From assembly GCF_004340465.1 (NCBI RefSeq), contig NZ_SLVV01000008.1:27099-91098 (forward strand): a stretch of 64,000 bases of DNA, written 5' to 3'. The position numbers were made by a program, and so were the translations under genes. Positions 56,353 through 64,000 of the stretch are shown here, piece after piece. The stretch's first letter is position 1; each line of letters starts with the position of its first letter. Below the pieces are notes generated by a model that saw only the letters and a program-made list of their open reading frames with translations, had not been told where the DNA came from and searched no databases. The DNA comes from Mesobacillus foraminis (GTDB taxonomy: Bacteria > Bacillota > Bacilli > Bacillales > Cytobacillaceae).

Positions 56353-56388
56353 AAGATGCTTCCTGTTTGCCGGGAAGCATCTTTTTTT
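56353..56388 (+). terminator. Terminator of the actin-like operon
   Basis: AAGATGCTTCC and GGAAGCATCTT form a perfect stem with an 8-9 nt loop and a T-run. Positions 56389-56663 hold no convincing gene. Confidence 0.93.
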
Positions 56389-56663
56389 AGTTACCTTTAC
56401 CATAGGCAGCAAGAACACCGTACGGCTGGCCGCACGGTTAGATTCATTATACTTGGAGATAGTGTTCATGTGGTGAAAGAGTCACCTTATGCTGTCCAAA
56501 TTTATCCAATTACTAGTGCTGCGAAATTGTGATAAACAGCATGGTGACAAGGTTTAGCCCTTGCTTAAATGTTTTGCCGCAGGAGAATTCAAACAATTGG
56601 GGCAATAAGAGTATTGACGAATATAAATATTTCTGAAATAATGATGGTAATTTAATAACTGGT

Positions 56664-56790
56664 ACCTTTAAATTCAGTCCTGTGAGGCTGACAAGGACAG
56701 CGGAATAGTGAAAAATAAGCGTGCTCTGTGCCCGCGGCCTTTTTCATGTGCAAAAAGCTACTTGTCGAATCCGGCAAGTAGCTTTTTTTA
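56664..56790 (+). promoter_or_regulatory. PyrR-type attenuator before codBA
   Basis: The segment 56665-56704 (CTTTAAATTCAGTCC, TGTGAGGCTGACAAGGACAG) matches the PyrR-binding RNA loop of pyr operons, including CAGTCC-N4-AGGCTGA and the following AAGG. A terminator (AAAAAGCTACTTG and CAAGTAGCTTTTTTT, 56752-56789) lies downstream. CAAGGACAGC at the 3' side of the binding loop can pair imperfectly with GCTACTTG of the terminator, giving a plausible antiterminator. UMP-bound PyrR should promote termination and lower cytosine salvage. Confidence 0.8.
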
Positions 56791-56867
56791 TGCCGATTCT
56801 CTGTTAAAACGATGTCTACGAAGGTTTCTTCGGTACCAGGCACACTAACAAATTGGAGGAATTGGTA

Positions 56868-58142
56868 ATGGAAAAGAATAAGATTGATCTCGATTTTTCA
56901 CTGACAGCTGTACCTAAAACCCATCGGAGCGGCTTCTGGAAGATGCTTGTCGTGATGCTTGGCTTTACGTTCTTCTCGGCGAGCATGCTTTCCGGCGGAA
57001 CCTTGGGGCTCGGGCTATCCCTGACAGAATTCATCTGGATTGTCCTCGCAGGAAACTTGATTCTTGGCGCCTATACAGGGACTCTAGCTTATATTGCAGC
57101 CAAAACTGGTTTATCCACGCACTTGCTGACTCGATACGCGTTTGGTGAAAAAGGCTCTTATGTTGCTTCCCTTTTACTGAGCCTGACTCAGATTGGCTGG
57201 TTTGGGGTAGGCGTAGCCATGTTTGCTGTGCCGGTTCAAAAAGTGACAGGCCTTGATACGAACCTGTTGATTATTGTTTCAGGGCTCTTAATGACAGCTA
57301 CCGCGTTTTTCGGCATGAAGGCATTGACCATCCTGAGCTTTATCGCTGTACCTGCGATTGTCATTCTCGGAGGGTACTCGGCTTCGGAAGCAGCGGTAGA
57401 CCTCGGAGGCATTCAAGGACTGATGCACTATCAGCCATCTGAATCGATTGGCCTTGCAGCTGCACTAACCATCTGTGTTGGATCTTTTATCAGCGGCGGT
57501 ACTCTGACACCGGATTTTACACGATTTGCAAAAACAAAGAAAACAGCGGTTGCTACTACAGTCATTGCGTTTTTTATCGGAAACTCCTTAATGTTCATCT
57601 TTGGTGCAATCGGTGCGGTCGCAACAGGACAGTCTGATATCTCGGAGGTTATGTTCCTGCAGGGGCTGATCATTCCGGCCATCATCGTCCTGGGACTCAA
57701 TATCTGGACAACCAATGATAACGCGATATATGCATCTGGGCTAGGAATCTCCAATATTACAAAGATTAAAAAGAGCAAAGTGGTTATTTTTAACGGAATT
57801 GTTGGTACAATCATGGCCATGTGGCTTTATAACAACTTCGTAGGATTCTTGACAGTCCTTGGCGCAGCTCTTCCGCCAATTGGAGCCATTATCATTGCCG
57901 ATTATTTCATCCTCAACCGCGGAAAATATAAAGCTTTCGAAAAGGTTCAGTTTAAAACGATTAACTGGACTGCATTGATTGCCTGGGGAGCAGGGGTTGC
58001 TCTCGCTAAATTTCTGCCCGGAATTCCGCCATTGAACGGATTGATTGGGTCAGCCCTGCTCTATGTTGTTTTATCACTAGCAGTTAAAACTTTCACAGAA
58101 TCTAAGACATCAACAGTAGAAATGGAAAAGGTGAGCGCATGA
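56868..58142 (+). CDS. codB: Cytosine permease (NCS1 family)
   Basis: The 424-residue protein has about 12 helices and NCS1/CodB features: [14 protein letters not shown] near the first helix, GQ-like [16 protein letters not shown], and [16 protein letters not shown]. It imports cytosine with protons or sodium. The ATG at 56868 follows TTGGAGGAATTGGTA and is preferred over the TTG at 56853. It overlaps codA by 4 bp. Confidence 0.93.
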   Translation: MEKNKIDLDFSLTAVPKTHRSGFWKMLVVMLGFTFFSASMLSGGTLGLGLSLTEFIWIVLAGNLILGAYTGTLAYIAAKTGLSTHLLTRYAFGEKGSYVASLLLSLTQIGWFGVGVAMFAVPVQKVTGLDTNLLIIVSGLLMTATAFFGMKALTILSFIAVPAIVILGGYSASEAAVDLGGIQGLMHYQPSESIGLAAALTICVGSFISGGTLTPDFTRFAKTKKTAVATTVIAFFIGNSLMFIFGAIGAVATGQSDISEVMFLQGLIIPAIIVLGLNIWTTNDNAIYASGLGISNITKIKKSKVVIFNGIVGTIMAMWLYNNFVGFLTVLGAALPPIGAIIIADYFILNRGKYKAFEKVQFKTINWTALIAWGAGVALAKFLPGIPPLNGLIGSALLYVVLSLAVKTFTESKTSTVEMEKVSA

Positions 58143-59407
58143 TTATCAAAAATGCAAAACTGAGAAATAAAGAGGGTCTCTGGGACATCCTGATTGAAGA
58201 AGGAAAAATTAAACAGATTGGCCAGCAGGTTGAACAGAACGGATACGAGGAAATCCTGGATGTGAGCGGGAGCCTGGTGCTTCCTCCTTTTATCGAGCCG
58301 CATATCCACCTTGATACGACGCTTACGGCAGGTGAACCGAAATGGAACGAGAGCGGCACGCTTGTTGAAGGGATCCAAACCTGGGCGGAGCGAAAAAAAA
58401 CTCTTACAGCAGAGGATGTCAAAACCAGGGCAAAAAAGGCGCTTAAATGGCAAATTGCCCAGGGAATACAGCATGTAAGAACCCACGTTGATGTAACAGA
58501 CCCAGAGCTTACGGCTTTAAAAGCAATGCTTGAGGTCAAAGAAGAAATGTCTTCGTTTGTGGATTTGCAGCTGGTTGCATTCCCGCAGGATGGAATTCTT
58601 TCTTTTCCGAATGGAGCTGAACTCCTTGAAGAAGCTTTAGTCATGGGAGCGGATGTTGTCGGCGGGATTCCCCATTATGAATTTACCAGGGAATACGGTG
58701 TAGATTCATTAAAAATGGCCTTTGCTCTTGCCGAGAAATACGATCGCCTCGTGGATATCCATTGTGATGAAATTGATGATGAGCAATCCCGGTTCGTGGA
58801 GGTAGTGGCAGCTGAGGCGCTGCGCACCGGCCTGGGGAGCAAAGTGACGGCCAGCCATACGACAGCAATGGGCTCATACAATGATGCCTATACCTTTAAG
58901 CTGTTCCGGCTTTTAAAAATGTCTGAGATGAATTTTGTTTCCAATCCGCTGGTCAACATCCACTTACAAGGCCGGTTTGACACTTATCCAAAGCGCAGGG
59001 GGCTTACAAGAGTAAAGGAGCTGCAGGAAGCTGGAATGAATGTCTGCTTCGGGCATGACGACATTTTTGACCCTTGGTATCCGCTTGGCACAGGGAACAT
59101 GCTTCAGGTTCTCCATATGGGCATTCATGTGAGCCAGCTGCTTGGGTACGACCAGATTGTAAATTCAGTCGATTTGATAACATCAAACAGTGCAAAGACG
59201 TTAAATATTCAGGATCATTACGGGATTGAAGAAGGAAAACCGGCGAACATGATCATCTTATCTGCTAAAAATGAATATGAAGCTATACGCAAGCAGGCAT
59301 CCGTCCGTTATTCGATCCGCAATGGAAAAGTGATTGCAGAAACAAAACCATCTGAAACTCATGTTACGCTTGGCGGGGATTCTGAATTTGTAGATTTTGA
59401 GAAGTAA
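58139..59407 (+). CDS. codA: Cytosine deaminase
   Basis: The 422-residue amidohydrolase-fold enzyme converts cytosine to uracil. Metal ligands are visible in [36 protein letters not shown] and [14 protein letters not shown], and [12 protein letters not shown] is also characteristic. Its ATG overlaps the codB stop. Uracil made here feeds UMP salvage, fitting PyrR control of the operon. A terminator follows. Confidence 0.95.
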   Translation: MIIKNAKLRNKEGLWDILIEEGKIKQIGQQVEQNGYEEILDVSGSLVLPPFIEPHIHLDTTLTAGEPKWNESGTLVEGIQTWAERKKTLTAEDVKTRAKKALKWQIAQGIQHVRTHVDVTDPELTALKAMLEVKEEMSSFVDLQLVAFPQDGILSFPNGAELLEEALVMGADVVGGIPHYEFTREYGVDSLKMAFALAEKYDRLVDIHCDEIDDEQSRFVEVVAAEALRTGLGSKVTASHTTAMGSYNDAYTFKLFRLLKMSEMNFVSNPLVNIHLQGRFDTYPKRRGLTRVKELQEAGMNVCFGHDDIFDPWYPLGTGNMLQVLHMGIHVSQLLGYDQIVNSVDLITSNSAKTLNIQDHYGIEEGKPANMIILSAKNEYEAIRKQASVRYSIRNGKVIAETKPSETHVTLGGDSEFVDFEK

Positions 59408-59416
59408 TTCTATTGT

Positions 59417-59452
59417 TAAAAACTGCTCCAGTTATCTGGTGCAGTTTTTTAT
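59417..59452 (+). terminator. Terminator after codBA
   Basis: AAAAACTGCTCCAG and CTGGTGCAGTTTTTT pair around TTAT with a T-run. Confidence 0.9.
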
Positions 59453-59606
59453 TGTTTTGTAGGCTCAGTGCTTGTTTGGCCTTATGATAGTAGATGGGCC
59501 CAACATGAAACAGGAATCTTAAGAAAGTCTTAAGAAAGTTCATCAGTAAGCATTAAGATTTGCTGGTTAAAATAGAGTCAGTGAAAGAGAGAGAGGGGGA
59601 ATGAGA

Positions 59607-60299
59607 ATGGAAACATATCAGGTCCTTGTCGTGGATGATGAAAAGGAGATTAGGGATGCCATTGAAATATATCTGAAAAATGAAGGCATAACAGTGATAA
59701 AGGCAAAGGATGGCATTGAGGCAATCGAAAAGCTGAATGAGCATACGATTCACCTTATTATCCTGGATATTATGATGCCTCGGCAGGACGGGATTTCGAC
59801 GGCTTTTAAAATCCGTGAAGAAAAAAACATTCCGATTATCATGCTGAGTGCTAAAAGTGAAGATATGGATAAAATCCTTGGCCTTCAGGTCGGAGCGGAT
59901 GATTATGTGACGAAGCCCTTTAACCCGCTGGAATTGATAGCCCGGGTAAAATCGCAGCTTAGGCGATATGTGACGCTTGGAACTTTTGAGGGCCGAAAGC
60001 AAGTGATTGATTTGAACGGGTTGACATTGGACACGGCAGCAAAGGAAATCAGGGTGAATGGCGACATTGTGAAACTGACACCAATCGAGTACCGGATTGT
60101 TGAAATGCTGATGAAGAACGCGGGCCATGTATTTTCCATTCATGAAATTTATGAACGGGTCTGGAAGGAACCATACATAAATGCAGAAAATACAGTCGCC
60201 GTTCATATTCGTAAAATCCGCGAAAAAATTGAGATTGATCCAAAAAATCCGAGATATTTAAAGGTGGTGTGGGGAATTGGATACAAAATTGAGAAATAG
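59607..60299 (+). CDS. OmpR-family response regulator
   Basis: The 230-residue regulator has a receiver domain (VVDDEKE; phosphoacceptor Asp in IILDIMMPRQDG; Lys in TKPFNP) and a winged-helix domain ending in VVWGIGYKIEK. The ATG at 59607 sits at better distance from GAGAGAGGGGG than the in-frame ATG at 59601. It overlaps the kinase gene by 23 bp. Its targets are unknown; it resembles VanR/YcbL-type regulators. Confidence 0.9.
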   Translation: METYQVLVVDDEKEIRDAIEIYLKNEGITVIKAKDGIEAIEKLNEHTIHLIILDIMMPRQDGISTAFKIREEKNIPIIMLSAKSEDMDKILGLQVGADDYVTKPFNPLELIARVKSQLRRYVTLGTFEGRKQVIDLNGLTLDTAAKEIRVNGDIVKLTPIEYRIVEMLMKNAGHVFSIHEIYERVWKEPYINAENTVAVHIRKIREKIEIDPKNPRYLKVVWGIGYKIEK

Positions 60300-62484
60300 G
60301 AACATCAAGCTGGCCTTCCTTGTGCTCCTGTTTACCTTCGGAATCAGCGGGATTTTTGTCCTTGCAACCAACAGCAGCAATCTTTTAGATGATTATTTTG
60401 AAACAGAAGAGTTTCGGTCTGAATACAACCAGTTTATTGACTACCTATTCCTTTATGAATTAAATGAAATGAGCAGCGAAGAGGCCAAGGAGGCAATCAC
60501 GGTTACAGCAGAGGAGATTGATGAGCACCGCTACCAGTATGGCGATTTACTCAGTCAAAAAGCGACCATTCGAAATCAATATGCTGGTTTAATCGAAGAG
60601 GCGGAAGCAGCTGGGGACAAGGAAGTGGCGGAAGCCTATAAAAAAGAGCGGGACGAAAAAATAGAGGATATATCACAAAACTTTAAAAGTGACGAGCATG
60701 TTGAGAAAAAAGTCAGAGCAGAAAAGGAGAAGGAAATCGATCAATATTACCGCGACCTTCAAACCAACCGTTCAGATTACCTGAGGTACAGCGAAGCTTT
60801 CACGTATTATTTGAAGGACCGTGACAGCAGCAAGGTTTATACCAATCTGAATCTTGCGGGAAATGAGTCTCCCAAGGATCATTTGAATAAAAAGAATATG
60901 ATATTTATTCGTACCTATCCGGCAGGTGACCAAGGATATCTGTCAGCTCAATATCAATATGGCTATTCGGGGGAACAGGAAACCGTCAGTCAGATTGTGA
61001 CCACACCAAGGCTTTTTGAGGGACAGGTAGCTGTTTCTAAAATAGAGTCCTCTCCCAGCTATATCATGAACATGTATGAAGACTTCCAAAAGCGGAAAGT
61101 GCTGCTGATGATTTACATCGGTGCAGGTCTGGCAGCCTTGACCGCAAGTGTCCTGTTAGGGAGAAAAGAGATTCAGGCCCTGTCGCTCAATGATAAATGG
61201 GCGGGGCTCTATCTCGGGCTGCCGATTGATCTTCGGGTTCTCCTGTTCGGAGTGACGATGTTCGGCGGAATCATCAGTTTCCTATTGATCAATGACCAAT
61301 TCTATTATTTTTCTTATTCCCAGCTTGCGGATCTGCTGATTGGCCTGCTGATTGCAACCCTGTTTATGGTGGCGTTTATTTTACAGGTGAAGATGATTGC
61401 CGTTCAATGGGGAGATAGAAAAAAACTTAAGGAGGACTGGAAAGGAAGTTACATTTTCCGGATGGTTACCGGCATCAGGAATGCATTTTTAGTCCGCAGC
61501 ACCGGTATTCAGCTGCTGATATTGCTCTCGGGAATCTTTTTATTTGGTCTGTCCGCAGGTCTGGTTTTTGTTGACCCATTTTTCCTTCTAGTCTTTGGAT
61601 TCCTTTTCCTGGCAGCGATTTTCCCGGCAGCTGTCCTGATTAGGCGGACGGGTTATTTTAATACAATCCTGCAAAATACCAATGAGCTGGCCGCTGGTAG
61701 GATGGGGAGCGATTTACCGGTGAAAAAGAGGTCCGCCCTGGGGACGCTTGCCGGCAATATTAATGTCCTAAAGCATGGCGTAAAGAAGTCGCAGAATGAG
61801 CAGGCAAAAAGCGAACGGCTAAAAACAGAACTGATTACGAATGTAAGCCATGATTTGAGAACACCGCTTACTTCCATCATTACGTATACCGAGCTTTTAA
61901 AGGCACCTGGGGTGAATGAGGCTGACCGCGAGGCCTATGTTGAAATCATTGACCGAAAATCCAAGCGGCTGAAGGTCCTGATTGATGACTTGTTTGAAGC
62001 CTCTAAAATGGCGAGCGGCAGTGTGGAACTGGTGAGGGAGAGAATCGATCTTGTGCAGCTCCTGCAGCAGGCACTTGCTGAACACAGCGAAAAAATGGAT
62101 CAGAATTCCCTGCAATTCAGAGTATCTGCACCCGAGGAACCGGTTTATTCCATGGTGGATGGGCAGAAGCTGTGGCGGGTGTTTGATAATTTAATCGGAA
62201 ATATTCTAAAATATTCCCTGGAAAATACTCGTGTCTATATCTCCCTGAAACCCAACGGTAATAACGCCGTGATTACCTTCAAGAATGTGACGAAATACGA
62301 GCTGAGTGAAAGTGTAGATGAGCTGTTTGAACGGTTTAAGCGGGGAGATCAGTCAAGGAATACAGAAGGCTCAGGGCTGGGGCTCGCGATTGCCAAATCC
62401 ATTGTTGATCTGCATGACGGCGAGCTCGACATTGAGGTAGATGGAGACTTGTTCAAGGTGATAGTAACGTTAGAGACAGTGTAG
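60277..62484 (+). CDS. Multi-pass sensor histidine kinase
   Basis: The 735-residue kinase has an N-terminal helix (about 12-30). An extracytoplasmic domain of about 240 residues follows, rich in Glu, Lys and Tyr with predicted coiled coil (about 95-165). Six further helices (about 275-470), HAMP-like linker, HisKA with TNVSHDLRTPLTS and HATPase_c with GDQSRNTEGSGLGLAIAKS come next. The start is a TTG at 60277; a TTG 12 bases later is possible. The stimulus is unknown. It pairs with the overlapping response regulator gene. Confidence 0.9.
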   Translation: MDTKLRNRNIKLAFLVLLFTFGISGIFVLATNSSNLLDDYFETEEFRSEYNQFIDYLFLYELNEMSSEEAKEAITVTAEEIDEHRYQYGDLLSQKATIRNQYAGLIEEAEAAGDKEVAEAYKKERDEKIEDISQNFKSDEHVEKKVRAEKEKEIDQYYRDLQTNRSDYLRYSEAFTYYLKDRDSSKVYTNLNLAGNESPKDHLNKKNMIFIRTYPAGDQGYLSAQYQYGYSGEQETVSQIVTTPRLFEGQVAVSKIESSPSYIMNMYEDFQKRKVLLMIYIGAGLAALTASVLLGRKEIQALSLNDKWAGLYLGLPIDLRVLLFGVTMFGGIISFLLINDQFYYFSYSQLADLLIGLLIATLFMVAFILQVKMIAVQWGDRKKLKEDWKGSYIFRMVTGIRNAFLVRSTGIQLLILLSGIFLFGLSAGLVFVDPFFLLVFGFLFLAAIFPAAVLIRRTGYFNTILQNTNELAAGRMGSDLPVKKRSALGTLAGNINVLKHGVKKSQNEQAKSERLKTELITNVSHDLRTPLTSIITYTELLKAPGVNEADREAYVEIIDRKSKRLKVLIDDLFEASKMASGSVELVRERIDLVQLLQQALAEHSEKMDQNSLQFRVSAPEEPVYSMVDGQKLWRVFDNLIGNILKYSLENTRVYISLKPNGNNAVITFKNVTKYELSESVDELFERFKRGDQSRNTEGSGLGLAIAKSIVDLHDGELDIEVDGDLFKVIVTLETV

Positions 62485-62663
62485 TGATGAAGGTCTATTT
62501 TCCTCTAATGATCCCTGTTTGTCACAACCTGGACACTGGTTTTTCAATAAATAAAAATAATCGATGCATAAATTACGATTATTGATCGATAAATCAAAGG
62601 AATGTATGTATAACCTCAGGGAATCGATGCATAAACACCAAAATGGCTGGTCAGGGAAGTCAA
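62485..62663. other. Non-coding stretch with short repeats
   Basis: AATCGATGCATAAA occurs at about 62559-62572 and 62622-62635, with a related TTGATCGATAAATCA between them (about 62583-62597). No gene or promoter was recognised. Confidence 0.4.
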
Positions 62664-62710
62664 AAAGGCTGGTTCAAAAGGGAGTATATCCTCTCTTGAA
62701 CCAGCCTTTC
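62664..62710 (-). terminator. Terminator of pepT
   Basis: AAAGGCTGGTTCAA and TTGAACCAGCCTTT form a perfect 14-bp stem with a T-rich tail on the minus strand. Confidence 0.88.
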
Positions 62711-62722
62711 GCTATTTTTCAC

Positions 62723-63961
62723 TTATTGTTCCGCCTTTTCCTCATAAAGCCTCGCAATTTCAATGATGACCTGTACGGCCTTTTCCATATTATCGACCGA
62801 GATATATTCATATCGGCCATGGTAGTTCTCGCCGCCGGTAAACACATTCGGCGTCGGGAGTCCCATATAGCTTAGCTGCGAACCGTCTGTGCCGCCTCGT
62901 ATGGGCTTAATGACGGGCTTGATGCCAAGGTTCTCCATCGCCTGGTGGGCGAGGTCGACGATATGCTTCACTGGTTCAATTTTGTCGCGCATATTGTAAT
63001 ATTGGTCATTCATTTCCAGGATGATTTTATCACTGCCGTAGGTTTTTTGAAGATCATCGACGATTGCCGTGATATTTGCCTTTCGATCCTCGAATTTTTC
63101 ACGGTCAAAGTCGCGGATAATATAATGCAGCCTGGTTTCCTCCACATCACCATTAAACGAGATTAAGTGGTAGAATCCTTCATATCCCTCTGTATATTCC
63201 GGGGCTTCCTCAGCAGGCAGCAGGCTGTTGAACTCCATTGCCAGTTTTGCAGAGTTCACCATTTTCCCTTTGGCTGTTCCAGGGTGGACGTTCTTCCCTT
63301 TGAATGTAATCTTTGCTGCGGCCGCATTGAAGCTTTCATACTCAAGCTCCCCAAGCGGACCGCCATCCATTGTATAGGCGTAGGCAGCATCAAAGGCCTT
63401 CACATCAAACCGGTGCGGCCCTCTGCCGATCTCTTCATCTGGTGTAAAAGCGACTCTGATTCTTCCGTGCTTGATTTCCGGATGCCTGATAAGGAAGTCC
63501 ATTGCCGTCATGATCTCAGCGATGCCTGCCTTATTGTCAGCTCCCAGCAGGGTTATGCCGTCGGTTGTAATCAAGGTATGGCCTTTATACTGCGGGAGCT
63601 CAGGGAATTCTTTAGGGGACAAAATAATTTGCTGCTGTTCATTTAGGACAATGTCATGGCCATCGTAATTTTCAACAATCTGTGGCTTGACGCCTTTGCC
63701 GGTAAAATCAGTCGCCGTATCGACATGGGCTAAAAATCCGATTGTCGGCACAGTTTTTGTTGTGTTTGAAGGAAGGGTTGCCATTACATAGCCATATTGG
63801 TCCATTGTGACGTCTTCCATCCCGATGGCCTTCAATTCATCTACGAGCTGGCCGGCGAGTGTCAGCTGGCCCGGGGTGGACGGGCAGGTTTCACTGCTCT
63901 CATCGGATTGTGTGTCTACTTTTACATAGGAAGTGAATCTTTCAATGATTTCGGATTTCAT
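62723..63961 (-). CDS. pepT: Peptidase T (tripeptide aminopeptidase)
   Basis: The 412-residue M20 metallopeptidase removes the N-terminal residue from tripeptides in the cytosol. Zinc and catalytic motifs are [35 protein letters not shown] and the C-terminal [15 protein letters not shown] and [12 protein letters not shown]. Length equals PepT of other Bacilli. GGGAGTTGG precedes the ATG on the minus strand. Its upstream region is cut by the window edge. Confidence 0.96.
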   Translation of the reverse strand: MKSEIIERFTSYVKVDTQSDESSETCPSTPGQLTLAGQLVDELKAIGMEDVTMDQYGYVMATLPSNTTKTVPTIGFLAHVDTATDFTGKGVKPQIVENYDGHDIVLNEQQQIILSPKEFPELPQYKGHTLITTDGITLLGADNKAGIAEIMTAMDFLIRHPEIKHGRIRVAFTPDEEIGRGPHRFDVKAFDAAYAYTMDGGPLGELEYESFNAAAAKITFKGKNVHPGTAKGKMVNSAKLAMEFNSLLPAEEAPEYTEGYEGFYHLISFNGDVEETRLHYIIRDFDREKFEDRKANITAIVDDLQKTYGSDKIILEMNDQYYNMRDKIEPVKHIVDLAHQAMENLGIKPVIKPIRGGTDGSQLSYMGLPTPNVFTGGENYHGRYEYISVDNMEKAVQVIIEIARLYEEKAEQ

Positions 63962-64000
63962 TTAACCAACTCCCAAAGTTTATGATAAAAATAGTGTATC

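Noticed and set aside
52201-56388. Integrated plasmid carrying the ParMRC-like cassette
   Set aside because: No replication initiator, integrase, relaxase or attachment repeats flank it; neighbours are peptide transport and cytosine genes.
56344-56532. 62-codon open frame after the ParR-like gene
   Set aside because: It starts inside the operon terminator, has no ribosome-binding site and shows no recognisable protein pattern.
62564-62875. 103-codon plus-strand frame over the end of pepT
   Set aside because: It passes through the pepT terminator and the antisense strand of pepT, with no ribosome-binding site or family resemblance.

Overview
The window is a piece of a Bacillaceae chromosome (low-to-mid GC Firmicute, Bacillus/Mesobacillus/Cytobacillus-like) lying close to the replication origin. 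The gene order rpsF-ssb-rpsR-yybS-gdpP-rplI-dnaC-purA-tRNAs-walRKHIJ-htrC-yyzF-rlmH matches the left origin-proximal arm of Bacillus subtilis, so oriC is probably just beyond the left edge. A perfect ParB site inside walK and a cluster of DnaA boxes before rlmH fit this. No IS element, phage gene or CRISPR array was seen.

Layout: 1-529 is a non-coding array of A-rich motifs on a strict ~21-bp period, followed by the rpsF promoter. 590-8285 carries translation, replication and nucleotide genes: S6, SSB, S18, YybS, the c-di-AMP phosphodiesterase GdpP, L9, the replicative helicase and adenylosuccinate synthase under PurR boxes. 8489-8880 is a tRNA cluster (Lys, Glu, Phe) with a broken tRNA-Phe copy. 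9149-18571 holds a secreted LysM/G5/M23 peptidase, the essential WalRK cell-wall two-component operon, HtrC, the small CxxH/CxxC protein and RlmH. 18675-31753 is metabolic: an RlmI-like methyltransferase, an OpuA osmoprotectant transporter with fused permease and binding protein, AhpCF, an SDR and the gntRKPZ gluconate operon with its GntR operator.

31871-38704 looks like a motility/surface module. It has a c-di-GMP-I riboswitch before a secreted TIM-barrel-like protein, a small lipoprotein, a secreted propeller-like protein, a large secreted Big_2 protein and a chemotaxis receptor; the last two have SigD-type promoters. 38869-49694 carries the RsbQ-RsbP energy-stress pair, a TetR regulator with an MMPL exporter and palindromic operators, cytochrome bd oxidase, preQ1-riboswitch-controlled queF, a zinc metallopeptidase, a relic of a chemotaxis receptor and an MFS exporter. 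49942-53954 has a SAM-I riboswitch with a MetE-like methyltransferase, a DUF4230 protein and a POT peptide transporter.

The most unusual locus is 54252-56388. Helically phased GTATAC repeats precede a ParM-like actin ATPase gene and a gene for a ribbon-helix-helix protein with an acidic tail. This is the architecture of a type II (actin-based) plasmid partition cassette, but here it sits among chromosomal housekeeping genes. It is followed by codBA preceded by what looks like a PyrR-binding attenuator, an OmpR-type two-component system and pepT.
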